Virus record (IMG/VR): IMGVR_UViG_3300007539_000092 | Location: 1-33,133 of that record | Strand: one strand, 5' to 3' | Source of the DNA: a virus | DNA length: 33,133 nt | Part shown: positions 24,044-30,820 of the stretch, piece by piece | Numbering within the stretch: the stretch's first letter is position 1 | How the letters are laid out: each line of letters begins with the position of its first letter | Program-made: the position numbers and the translations under genes | The notes under the pieces: model-generated | What the model was told of the DNA's origin: nothing | Database searches by the model: none | What the model saw: only the letters and a program-made list of their open reading frames with translations

Positions 24044-24309
24044 GCTACTTCAATAAACCGGGTTCAGCTTTGGAGTCACTTATCCCTGACTGGGTGGTAC
24101 AGTTCAAAAGCGGTTGTGGGTGCAAGGACTACAAGAAAAAAATGGATAAGTGGGGGACCGAAGGATGCGAAGCAAGGGAAAACCAGATCGTTGGACATCT
24201 GTTGGAGCAGAACGATAAACTCATCCCGATGTTTAGAGGTGTTCCCATGTCACTCAAAAAAGTCGCTGCAAAGAAATTGCTGGCAAAAGCAATCAATATG
24301 TCGAAATAG
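24040..24309 (+). CDS. Small GCGC-motif protein
   Basis: A 89-residue protein coupled to the methyltransferase (ATGA). It contains GCGCKDYKKKMDKWGTEGC, then IVGHLLEQN and a basic helical C-terminus (KKVAAKKLLAKAI). The GCGC, then a Met-Asp and W-G-x-x-x-C, resembles a small conserved domain I remember from planctomycetes and their mobile elements beside glycan-modification genes. Function is unknown; the three cysteines could bind metal. Confidence 0.6.
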   Translation: MSYFNKPGSALESLIPDWVVQFKSGCGCKDYKKKMDKWGTEGCEARENQIVGHLLEQNDKLIPMFRGVPMSLKKVAAKKLLAKAINMSK

Positions 24310-24329
24310 CAACAAATTTTGCTTTTTGC

Positions 24330-24383
24330 GGGTCTCCGGTAGAATAACAGTGTTCCCCTCCCTGACACTGCTGCCGGAGACCC
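24330..24383 (+). promoter_or_regulatory. Nested hairpin that buries the ribosome site of the next gene
   Basis: GGGTCTCCGG (24330-24339) pairs perfectly with CCGGAGACCC (24374-24383), and inside it CAGTGT (24348-24353) pairs with ACACTG (24365-24370). The ribosome binding site GGAG (24376-24379), 7 bases before ATG 24387, lies within the 3' arm. The left part also contains TAGAAT (24340-24345), a possible -10 within the outer loop, though the -35 is poor. The remainder of the gap 24310-24386 holds only a weak AGCAA/TTGCT stem followed by T residues. Confidence 0.7.
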
Positions 24384-24386
24384 CTC

Positions 24387-24815
24387 ATGCAAACTCTTTT
24401 TGGCATGACGAGCAATTATAAAATCGTCATCGACCGTGAGTTGAAAAATGGAAACAACGGTCAAAGCAAACATTGGGGTACTTCTCACAAGGAGCGTGCA
24501 GCTTGGCTCAAGAAAGTCAAAGATGCTTACGTCATCGAGCCTAATGGAAACGAGTCAATGCTCGTCGATTTCCTCGACTGCTATCATCCACCACAGTATC
24601 AAGGACTTCTAATCACTCGTCATCTTGGCAAGAATCAACGATTTTTCGATCCTGATTCTGTGCTACGCGGTAATGGGAAACAAGCTGTAGATAGTCTCAT
24701 AGAAATCGGTGTTGCACCTGATGATTCGATTAAGCACCTAAAGTTTGTGATTGGATTGCAGTGCGATGAAAGCAGGGAGCTTGGACCTTATACTAGCGTC
24801 GAGGTGTTCTCATGA
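24387..24815 (+). CDS. RusA-like Holliday junction resolvase
   Basis: A 142-residue protein that would cut four-way DNA junctions during phage recombination. The C-terminal half has the RusA pattern of spaced acidic residues: RFFDPDSVLRGNGKQAVDSL (Asp88, Asp90, Asp102) followed by IGVAPDDS (Asp112, Asp113). Its N-terminus is somewhat longer than in classical RusA (about 120 residues). Translation is probably controlled by the hairpin just upstream. Its stop overlaps the next start (ATGA). Confidence 0.65.
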   Translation: MQTLFGMTSNYKIVIDRELKNGNNGQSKHWGTSHKERAAWLKKVKDAYVIEPNGNESMLVDFLDCYHPPQYQGLLITRHLGKNQRFFDPDSVLRGNGKQAVDSLIEIGVAPDDSIKHLKFVIGLQCDESRELGPYTSVEVFS

Positions 24816-25489
24816 GTTCCTACTTAATCATTGGCGATACACACGCTCCGACGATGTTGCCGCTCTATGTAGACTTCCTCAAGCAAATCCAGAAGAAGTA
24901 CAAGATTAAGCAAGATCATGTTATTCACATCGGAGACTTGGTAGACCTGCACTGTTTATCTTTCCACAAAAAGACTCCTGAGCATGTTGCTGCTGACTTC
25001 GAATACAAGAAAGCGTTGCAGCAGATCAAGACGATCACTAAGGCTTTTCCGAAGTGCCAGATGTTAATGGGCAACCATGATGCTTTACCAATGCGTCTTG
25101 CGATTGAGATTGGATTGCCTACTAACTATCTCAAGAACTTTAACGATGTGTTTCATCTGCCTAAAGGATGGAAGGTTTGGCCACGATACCACCAACTGAT
25201 AATCGATGATGTTATTTATCAACATGGAGATCGGGGAAGAAACTCTGCCATACTCAATGCAAAGAGTGAGTTTCGTTCAGTGGTTCAGGGACATCATCAC
25301 TCAAAGTTCGAGTGCTTCCACTTCGCAAATTCAAAGGAACGTATTTGGGCGATGCAAGTTGGGTGTGGTGTCGATAACAAGCATCAGCAGATGGAGTACG
25401 GTCTTAAATACACGCAGAAACCGATCATCGGATGTGGGGTCGTTTTAGAGAATGGTCAAACTCCCATTTGTGAACCGATGCTGCTATGA
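24812..25489 (+). CDS. Metallophosphoesterase
   Basis: A 225-residue calcineurin-like phosphoesterase with all five metal-binding blocks: GDTH (8-11), GDLVD (41-45), GNHD (87-90), HGD (138-140) and GHHH (160-163). It may act on DNA ends, nucleotides or RNA; substrate is not evident. Phage enzymes of this class include nucleases and 2',3'-cyclic phosphodiesterases. It lies between the resolvase and the SPFH gene with ATGA overlaps on both sides, so it is probably part of the same operon. Confidence 0.85.
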   Translation: MSSYLIIGDTHAPTMLPLYVDFLKQIQKKYKIKQDHVIHIGDLVDLHCLSFHKKTPEHVAADFEYKKALQQIKTITKAFPKCQMLMGNHDALPMRLAIEIGLPTNYLKNFNDVFHLPKGWKVWPRYHQLIIDDVIYQHGDRGRNSAILNAKSEFRSVVQGHHHSKFECFHFANSKERIWAMQVGCGVDNKHQQMEYGLKYTQKPIIGCGVVLENGQTPICEPMLL

Positions 25490-26001
25490 ATCTACTCGAT
25501 CTACTCAGTGCTTTTCTTGAGCCACTCTTTGATCTCGTGCCTCGGATAGCAAGGCGACCCGCGAGCAACGAATGGATGGTCGTTGACCGATGGTTTAAGG
25601 GTGTGAGAGTCAGAACATCTCCGGTCTTTCATCTTCCATTCATTACTCATGTTGAGTATCTACCGAAGCATGAAATACCGATTGACTGTGGACTGCAAAG
25701 AGTCACTTCAGCGGATAGTAAAAACATAGCGGTCAACGCTACAGCACTCGTTGAGATCAGTGACCCAGTGCTATGCAGAGATAGAGCAGGGGAAGAGTAT
25801 GAAGAGACTGCATCGCTGATTATCAGATCAGTCGTTTGCGATCTTATCAGCGGTCACAACTGGTCGCACATCCAAGACATGATGAGCGACGATGCAGGCT
25901 ATGAGGAGATCGAAGATTCTTTGTCTCGATTTGGCATCGACCTAATTCAGTTCAAGATCGAAGATTTGCAAGAGGTTTTTCCTATTTCTGTGCTGCAATA
26001 A
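25486..26001 (+). CDS. SPFH/band 7-like protein
   Basis: A 171-residue protein with a central stomatin/prohibitin-type segment: an N-terminal amphipathic or hydrophobic stretch (LLDLLSAFLEPLFDLVP), then VTSADSKNIAVNATALVEISDP (about 72-93), and the characteristic SPFH ending LSRFGIDLIQFKIEDLQ. SPFH proteins form ring- or cage-like assemblies on membranes. No full transmembrane helix is visible, so it would associate peripherally. The protein ends after the SPFH core and lacks the long coiled-coil tail. Coupled to the metallophosphoesterase gene. Confidence 0.6.
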   Translation: MNLLDLLSAFLEPLFDLVPRIARRPASNEWMVVDRWFKGVRVRTSPVFHLPFITHVEYLPKHEIPIDCGLQRVTSADSKNIAVNATALVEISDPVLCRDRAGEEYEETASLIIRSVVCDLISGHNWSHIQDMMSDDAGYEEIEDSLSRFGIDLIQFKIEDLQEVFPISVLQ

Positions 26002-26019
26002 TTTTATAGAAATAGGTAT

Positions 26020-26028
26020 TGCTATATT
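26020..26028 (+). promoter_or_regulatory. Extended -10 promoter
   Basis: TGC-TATATT is an extended -10 element 50 bp before ATG 26078; there is no good -35. Transcription would begin near 26035. It opens the next gene block after the SPFH stop. Confidence 0.45.
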
Positions 26029-26036
26029 ATTTGCCA

Positions 26037-26054
26037 ATGCGTAGAATCACGCAT
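26037..26054 (+). promoter_or_regulatory. Palindrome at the probable transcription start
   Basis: ATGCGT (26037-26042) and ACGCAT (26049-26054) form a perfect 6-bp inverted repeat around a 6-base loop, just downstream of the extended -10. It could be an operator or a 5' stem-loop. The strong ribosome site AAGGAGG follows at 26067-26073. Confidence 0.4.
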
Positions 26055-26077
26055 GTCTTGAACAAAAAGGAGGAAAA

Positions 26078-26266
26078 ATGAAACCTGAAGTTTATAAGAC
26101 AACGAAAGATGGAACGGTAAATTATTCGATAAAATGGAGGAATGAGTTTTATGAGTGTGAGCGAGCAACAAGTACGAGATTCAGAATTAAAGGTCATCCA
26201 AAATTCACAGGATCAATACGATTCCTTTCCAAGCTCATTCAGCAAGGTATTATCCATGCTGAGTGA
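26078..26266 (+). CDS. Small basic hypothetical protein
   Basis: A 62-residue protein with the strongest ribosome site in the window (AAGGAGG, 4-5 bases before ATG). Basic, with alternating strand-like segments (TVNYSIKWRNEFYECER, TRFRIKGHPKFTGS) and a closing helix. No family recognised. As the first gene after a promoter it is probably strongly expressed and may be a nucleic-acid-binding or early host-takeover protein; that is inference. Confidence 0.6.
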   Translation: MKPEVYKTTKDGTVNYSIKWRNEFYECERATSTRFRIKGHPKFTGSIRFLSKLIQQGIIHAE

Positions 26267-26471
26267 ACTGGGAGGAGTTACAAGAAACAAGGAGTCCGAT
26301 GAAGCGATAGGAGCGTATCACGCACTGTCTCAACTCAGAGATGATCTCGATGATATATTTCAGGCTCTCGATCTCCCGTTTGAGGAAAAGACTCTAGTAA
26401 TGGAAAAGCTTTATTTTCCGTTTATTTCAAAGATTGGAACGAAGATCAGGGAGTGTATTGCAAGGATGTAG
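26151..26471 (+). CDS. Hypothetical helical protein
   Basis: A 106-residue protein. GGAGG is 10 bases before ATG 26151, giving a 116-base overlap with the previous gene. An internal ATG at 26256 has AAGG about 8 bases upstream and would overlap only 11 bases; this shorter 71-residue form is equally possible. The C-terminal part (AIGAYHALSQLRDDLDDIFQ, LVMEKLYFPFISKIG) is helical and acidic. Function unknown. Confidence 0.55.
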   Translation: MSVSEQQVRDSELKVIQNSQDQYDSFPSSFSKVLSMLSELGGVTRNKESDEAIGAYHALSQLRDDLDDIFQALDLPFEEKTLVMEKLYFPFISKIGTKIRECIARM

Positions 26472-26474
26472 CCC

Positions 26475-26945
26475 ATGCTCGTAAACGGTGCTGAAGTTAA
26501 TGAAAAAGAGTTTGACGAGTTCTCAAGGCTACTTATCTCCGCAATCAGTCGCATTGGAAAAGACTCGAATGTAAGTCTTGAATTAAGGTGGTTGTCTCGA
26601 AAGATAAAAGGTTTTTTCGAGCGGCCACTCGATAGCTTTCATGACTCAGGGTTACGCAAAATTAAAAGGAGAATTGTATCGAGAAAGTGTTACATTTGGT
26701 GGGAAAAGAAACGACTTCACTGTGATCTTTTCTTAGTAGATGACGAGGGAGACTGTTACACGGAGGAAGAGGCGGGTTCGCCTAAGATTATTTTTACACA
26801 TAAAGAACTGGCAGATATTTGCCAGAGATATAAGGAGCGAAGAGATGAGTGTTTTAGAACGAGCGATTACTGGGAAACAGAAGAAGCCGAGGAGGATCAC
26901 GATTTATGGGAATCACGGGAATGGCAAATCGACGATAGCGAGTAA
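26475..26945 (+). CDS. Hypothetical protein with acidic tail
   Basis: A 156-residue protein starting at ATG 26475, 3 bases after the previous stop. The middle is basic and aromatic (RKIKRRIVSRKCYIWWEKKR with neighbouring residues), the end is strongly acidic (WETEEAEEDHDLWESREW). The last 101 bases overlap the ATPase gene. No motif identifies a function; the basic core followed by an acidic tail is seen in some DNA-mimic or nucleic-acid chaperone proteins but that is not evidence of one. Confidence 0.6.
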   Translation: MLVNGAEVNEKEFDEFSRLLISAISRIGKDSNVSLELRWLSRKIKGFFERPLDSFHDSGLRKIKRRIVSRKCYIWWEKKRLHCDLFLVDDEGDCYTEEEAGSPKIIFTHKELADICQRYKERRDECFRTSDYWETEEAEEDHDLWESREWQIDDSE

Positions 26946-27558
26946 GTTTCCAAAGTCACTTTTCCTCGCAACGGAAGATGGAACATCTAATATCGATTGC
27001 ACGAGAGTCGAGCTAGACTCTGCTATCGATACTCTGCAAGCTGCTAACGAGTGCATCAGCAGTGACTTTGAGACAGTCGTGCTAGACTCTGCTGATTGGT
27101 TTGAGAAGATGATCGAAGATGCCCTACATCAAGAGAACTTTAAAACTGACTATGGCAAGGGAGCCATCGAAGTAGATCGAAGGTTCGGCAAACTGCTCGA
27201 CCAGTTCGATGGGTGTATCGCAGCAGGAAAAACTGTCATTGTCATTTGCCATCAGGAGATCCGCAAAGCTGAAGATGTTGCAGGTAATACTTGGGACCAA
27301 ATCAAACCTAAGCTTTCCAAGCGTGTTTGCGAGCGACTACTTGAGTGGTCGGACATTGTTCTTCACATGAAGCGAGAGGACTTTATCCGAACCGAGGAAG
27401 GTGAGTTCGGAAGAAAGAAAGGTGTTGCGACGACAACCGGGCGGAGAATCCTTTGCTCTGAAAGTCACCCAAGCTTCGTAGCTAAAACCAGATATGAGCT
27501 TCCAGCGATCATGGACGCTTCCGATTCAGATACAATTACGTTAATTAAAGGAGAGTAG
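26845..27558 (+). CDS. RecA-fold ATPase, AAA_24/Sak4-like recombinase
   Basis: A 237-residue P-loop ATPase. Walker A is GNHGNGKST (22-30), followed by FPKSLFLATEDGT; a Walker B-like segment is FETVVLDSADWF (near 73-84), and KTVIVICHQEIRK follows as a sensor region. This is the AAA_24 (PF13479) layout of phage Sak4-type single-strand annealing or RecA-like recombinases. ATG 26845 is preferred because AAGGAG is 7 bases upstream. The gene directly precedes a DUF669 ssDNA-binding-like gene, the usual recombination pair. Confidence 0.82.
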   Translation: MSVLERAITGKQKKPRRITIYGNHGNGKSTIASKFPKSLFLATEDGTSNIDCTRVELDSAIDTLQAANECISSDFETVVLDSADWFEKMIEDALHQENFKTDYGKGAIEVDRRFGKLLDQFDGCIAAGKTVIVICHQEIRKAEDVAGNTWDQIKPKLSKRVCERLLEWSDIVLHMKREDFIRTEEGEFGRKKGVATTTGRRILCSESHPSFVAKTRYELPAIMDASDSDTITLIKGE

Positions 27559-27562
27559 AATT

Positions 27563-28018
27563 ATGGGAAATTTAACTACATTCACAGTCGGTCAGAACGA
27601 CATTGCCCAAGAGTCCGGTGGTGTAGCTGCACCCGGTGACTATCATCTTTCAGTGGTATCGGCAGAGGTAAAGACCTCCGCAAAGGGTAACGATTATGTT
27701 TCCGTTCAGTTCCGCATAGAGGACGAACAGCCTTTCAGCAACCTCCGAATCTTCGAGATTTACAGCCTAGAAGGGAACGAGACCGCTGTAAAGATCGGGC
27801 GAAGTAATATTGCAAAGCTTGGTAAAATCAATGGTCACGAGTCAGTGACGGATACTGCACAACTCATCGGTGCGCATGTCTACGCCGCAGTTGTCGTGGA
27901 GCAGAACGAAGGTTATAGTGACCGCAACAGAATTAGAAAGTTCGACGACTACCGAGGGCAAAAGGCGTCCTCCCCTTCATCATCGAGTAATCCTCCACTC
28001 GATGTCGCTTTCGGTTAG
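27563..28018 (+). CDS. DUF669-type ssDNA-binding-like protein
   Basis: A 151-residue protein of the DUF669 type found beside Sak4-like ATPases. The core (APGDYHLSVVSAEVKTSAKGN, YVSVQFRIED, LRIFEIYSL, GAHVYAAVVVE) is an OB-like beta fold; a Ser/Pro-rich linker (KASSPSSSSNPP) leads to a short acidic-hydrophobic tip LDVAFG, like the protein-binding tip of SSB. GGAGAGTAGAATT precedes ATG 27563. It probably coats ssDNA for the ATPase. Tandem terminators follow. Confidence 0.75.
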   Translation: MGNLTTFTVGQNDIAQESGGVAAPGDYHLSVVSAEVKTSAKGNDYVSVQFRIEDEQPFSNLRIFEIYSLEGNETAVKIGRSNIAKLGKINGHESVTDTAQLIGAHVYAAVVVEQNEGYSDRNRIRKFDDYRGQKASSPSSSSNPPLDVAFG

Positions 28019-28024
28019 TCTATT

Positions 28025-28071
28025 GCAGACGCATCTCACTAGCTCCGGGTGCGTCTGCTTTTCTTCTTTTC
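28025..28071 (+). terminator. Rho-independent terminator 1
   Basis: GCAGACGCA (28025-28033) pairs exactly with TGCGTCTGC (28050-28058), followed by a T-rich run TTTTCTTCTTTT. It closes the recombination operon just after the DUF669 stop. Confidence 0.8.
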
Positions 28072-28119
28072 GCCTGCCCTTTTGTTTTTACGGATCGAGC
28101 AAGAGGGTGGGCTTTTTTT
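28072..28119 (+). terminator. Rho-independent terminator 2
   Basis: GCCTGCCCT (28072-28080) pairs with AGGGTGGGC (28104-28112) over nine positions, two of them G-U in RNA, followed by seven T residues (28113-28119). It is immediately downstream of terminator 1 and just before the next gene. Confidence 0.65.
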
Positions 28120-28135
28120 CTGCATGGGGGTTGTC

Positions 28136-28333
28136 ATGGTGAAGTATCCACAGATCATTCGAATGTGGTTAGAGCTACAGGATGGAAAGCGTCCCATTGT
28201 CATTTGGTGGGAACCGATAGATCCTGATGAAACAATATTTCGAGTCGCTACAAGCTTCGGTATATTCGTCTTGAGGAATCATCAAGGAGATATTATTGCT
28301 AGTGAGGAAAAGTCATGGTCTCGATCAGACTGA
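28136..28333 (+). CDS. Small hypothetical protein
   Basis: A 65-residue protein, start ATG 28136 with GGGGG about 5 bases upstream (ATG 28124 is an alternative). It is rich in Trp and beta-strand residues (KRPIVIWWEPIDPDE, FGIFVLRNHQGDII). Function unknown. It is the first gene after the tandem terminators and the start of a three-gene set ending with the helicase. Confidence 0.55.
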   Translation: MVKYPQIIRMWLELQDGKRPIVIWWEPIDPDETIFRVATSFGIFVLRNHQGDIIASEEKSWSRSD

Positions 28334-28521
28334 GAGAAGCGGAGCAAATTCTAAACGTCTGCTTGTATTACGTGACCCACAAGGGCGAATACATTATTGC
28401 GACTGATAGTGGAGGAAATCAGCGATACCTCGTCGGTACGCTGGATGACGGATCTACTTTTGTTCAGAAGGTAGCTAAGGATAAGTTGAACTATTGCTAT
28501 GATTTGGAGGAACAACTATGA
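28315..28521 (+). CDS. Small hypothetical protein
   Basis: A 68-residue protein overlapping the previous gene by 19 bases and the helicase by ATGA. GAGGAAAAG precedes ATG 28315. Short beta-rich sequence (GEYIIATDSGGNQRYLVGTL). No family recognised; coupling suggests a partner of the helicase. Confidence 0.55.
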   Translation: MVSIRLREAEQILNVCLYYVTHKGEYIIATDSGGNQRYLVGTLDDGSTFVQKVAKDKLNYCYDLEEQL

Positions 28522-30377
28522 AGCTGATACCTTACGATTATCAGAGGGAAGCCGTTGATGCGATCATGAATTTCTGTACGAAGCATGAGCCGCATGAATC
28601 CTGTTATGTGGAAATGCCTACTGGCTCAGGGAAGTCAGTCGTCATCGCGTTGTTCTGTTCGATGCTTGCTAATAACCATAAGCGTGTGATTGTTCTTTGC
28701 AGGCAAAAAGAGTTAGTTGAGCAGAACGCTCAAAGGCTCAAGGATCTTGTTGGCGATAAGGTTAGCGTAGGGATATTCTGCGCAGGACTTAACAGGAAAG
28801 ACTATGACTGTGATGTGACCTTCGCAACGATTCAGTCAGTGAAAAGACATGCGTTAAAATTAGGTCAGGTCAACTGTATCCTCGTCGATGAAGCTCATCA
28901 AATACCTGCTAAATCTGATAGTCAGTATGGCGAGTTCCTGAGTGCGATTCAACAGTACAATCCAAAGTGCAGAATGGTGGGATTGACTGCAACTCCGTAT
29001 AGGATGCAAGGATCTAGTAAAAGCAAATTGATTCACGGCGAAGGTCAGATGTTCTACGGTTGTGCCTACGCTGTATCTCTAAACAGGATGTTATCCGAGG
29101 AGAAGATTACACCTTGGACTGTACCGGGTGTCACCGAAGTCGATGTCAGCGAAGTCCGCATTGTGGGTGGTGATTATGATCTTGGCGAAATGTCTGCGGA
29201 GTTCATCGACAAGTGTGAAAGCAATGTCGAAGAGATCCTCTCACTGTGTAAAGATCGCAACAAAGTCTTAGTCTTTGCGACAACGGTTTTGCACGCCGAA
29301 GCGATCAATAAGATGTTGCTGGCGTCAGGTGAAAGCTCACGCATACTGACAGGTCAAACCAACAGCAAAGAGCGTGAGGCTTGCATTTCTGAGTTCACAA
29401 GCGGAGGTCTCAAGTACCTCGTCAACGTTGGCGTGCTGACTACCGGGTTTGATGCTAAGTCTGTTGATGCGATCGCAGTGTGCAGGGCGACACAATCTCC
29501 CGGTCTGTTTTATCAGATCATCGGCAGAGGGATGCGTAAGCACGAAAGCAAAGAGGACTTTCTCGTGCTGGACTTTGGAGGCAACTTCGACCGACTAGGA
29601 GATCCAAAAGAGGTCAACTTCGGGAGACCCGAAAAGATCGAGGTCCGCCAAGAATGTCCTAATTGCCACGAGCTTTTGTTACACGAAGATGTACGATGTC
29701 CCAAGTGCAGCCTGATCCTTCGCTTTCGTAAATGCCCTGCGTGTCATGGCAAAGTGCCTATGGACACGAAGGTGTGCGATGAACTCGTCAATCCTGCTGA
29801 CCTGTTTAGTGATAAATGTGGCTTCGACTTTACCGAAAGGCGATGCTGGAATCCTTTGCCTACTGGTGAGAAATGCACAACGATTATTGCCGAAGGTGAG
29901 GTCATGTGTCCTACCTGTAACGCAGAAAAGGAGCGTAGGCTACACGGTGAGTTTGAAGCGAAGTGTGCGAAGAAGAAAGAAGAAGAGCCACCGTTCGTTA
30001 TGGAAGTTTTAGGTGTCGCTTACTCTTATCACCAGAGCAAAGATCCGATAAAACCTAGCTCAATGAAGGTGACTTATCATGTCGAGGACACACGAGAGGA
30101 TCAACAGGGAAATCTCTCGATGAAAAAGGTCTCCGAGTGGGTTTGCTTAATGCACGAAGGGTTTGCCAATAAGAAAGCTAGAGAATGGTGGGCAAAACGG
30201 AGCAAGCAGCTATGCCCCACAAGTATCGACGAGGCGTTACACATCGCCAATGAGGGTGGTCTCAGAGAGCCAGAGTTCATAACCGTGAAAAAGGAAGGTA
30301 AATACCATAGGATTACAGACTATCACGTTTTCCACGACTTTCCTGATACAGTCTATGTTGATGACGTTCCTTTCTAA
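28518..30377 (+). CDS. SF2 helicase with zinc-binding C-terminal region
   Basis: A 619-residue superfamily 2 DNA helicase. Walker A MPTGSGKS (33-40), motif II DEAH (124-127), motif III TATP (157-160), and motif VI YQIIGRGMRK (332-341) are all present, with FATTVLHAEAI and NVGVLTTGFD between. Residues about 380-470 hold three CxxC-based zinc ribbons (for example CPNC, CPKC, CPAC, CPTC). The C-terminal domain (SEWVCLMHEGFANKKAREWW) matches a segment seen in other phage helicases of this type. It may load or drive replication forks or recombination. Start ATGA overlaps the preceding gene. Confidence 0.9.
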   Translation: MKLIPYDYQREAVDAIMNFCTKHEPHESCYVEMPTGSGKSVVIALFCSMLANNHKRVIVLCRQKELVEQNAQRLKDLVGDKVSVGIFCAGLNRKDYDCDVTFATIQSVKRHALKLGQVNCILVDEAHQIPAKSDSQYGEFLSAIQQYNPKCRMVGLTATPYRMQGSSKSKLIHGEGQMFYGCAYAVSLNRMLSEEKITPWTVPGVTEVDVSEVRIVGGDYDLGEMSAEFIDKCESNVEEILSLCKDRNKVLVFATTVLHAEAINKMLLASGESSRILTGQTNSKEREACISEFTSGGLKYLVNVGVLTTGFDAKSVDAIAVCRATQSPGLFYQIIGRGMRKHESKEDFLVLDFGGNFDRLGDPKEVNFGRPEKIEVRQECPNCHELLLHEDVRCPKCSLILRFRKCPACHGKVPMDTKVCDELVNPADLFSDKCGFDFTERRCWNPLPTGEKCTTIIAEGEVMCPTCNAEKERRLHGEFEAKCAKKKEEEPPFVMEVLGVAYSYHQSKDPIKPSSMKVTYHVEDTREDQQGNLSMKKVSEWVCLMHEGFANKKAREWWAKRSKQLCPTSIDEALHIANEGGLREPEFITVKKEGKYHRITDYHVFHDFPDTVYVDDVPF

Positions 30378-30379
30378 GT

Positions 30380-30408
30380 TTGTCATTTCTTAGGAAAAAC
30401 CCTAGAAT
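30380..30408 (+). promoter_or_regulatory. Sigma70-like promoter for the lysis cassette
   Basis: TTGTCA (30380-30385), 17 bp spacer, TAGAAT (30403-30408): each hexamer differs from consensus at one base. Transcription would start near 30415, giving an untranslated leader of about 112 bases. An imperfect TTCTTAGG/CCTAGAA stem overlaps it. Confidence 0.65.
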
Positions 30409-30410
30409 TT

Positions 30411-30516
30411 CCGGTGAGCGATAACTCACGGTCGCTCATCGGTCGTGTGCCTTGCAGTGCTGAGTTCTGAGAGCAAGTGTGGCGACCGAGCTTAGGCTCA
30501 GTTCGTCAGCATTGCA
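30411..30516 (+). promoter_or_regulatory. Structured leader with two hairpins
   Basis: CCGGTGAGCG (30411-30420) pairs with CGCTCATCGG (30433-30442), ten pairs with one G-U. TGCAGTGCTGA (30453-30463) pairs with TCAGCATTGCA (30506-30516), eleven pairs with one G-U, enclosing a small GAGC/GCTC hairpin at 30488-30499. Both wobbles keep RNA but not DNA pairing, suggesting selection on the RNA. The ribosome site GGGAGCG follows at once, before ATG 30527. Together these make a candidate regulatory RNA or translational control element. Confidence 0.5.
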
Positions 30517-30526
30517 GGGAGCGAAA

Positions 30527-30820
30527 ATGAGATCAGAAAAATTTCTAAGCAAGCAGCAAAAAGCGACCTCTAAAAAGATTGCTGCACGCAACTGGAACCG
30601 CATTAACAAGCAGTTGCACACCGCATCCGATGACTTTAAGCGTAATGAAGTTCGTCGTCTCATCAAGCACGACCTCGACAACGAGGTAAAGTCTCGCAAG
30701 CGGTTCGGATCTATCTTCACTTCGATACTAATCTCAATCATGCTAAAGGTAGCAATGAAGTGGATCGAGCGATGGATCGAAGAGAGACTCTTCAGTGTAT
30801 CGGAGGCAAGCGATGAGTAA
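30527..30820 (+). CDS. Small basic membrane-associated protein
   Basis: A 97-residue protein; GGGAGCG precedes ATG 30527. The first 60 residues are strongly basic (KKIAARNWNRINKQ, KRNEVRRLIKHD), then GSIFTSILISIMLKVAMKWI (61-80) is a hydrophobic or amphipathic helix, followed by an acidic end. This could sit at or in the membrane. Its place at the head of the cassette with a peptidase and holin-like protein hints at lysis control, but no family is recognised. Overlaps the next gene. Confidence 0.6.
   Translation: MRSEKFLSKQQKATSKKIAARNWNRINKQLHTASDDFKRNEVRRLIKHDLDNEVKSRKRFGSIFTSILISIMLKVAMKWIERWIEERLFSVSEASDE

Noticed and set aside
24116-24421. 101-codon plus-strand frame spanning the hairpin before the RusA gene
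   Set aside because: Crosses the hairpin and a gene boundary, has no ribosome site and no family resemblance.
30436-30741. Minus-strand frame opposite the lysis leader
   Set aside because: Opposes a good promoter, leader and gene; serine/leucine-rich shadow sequence.
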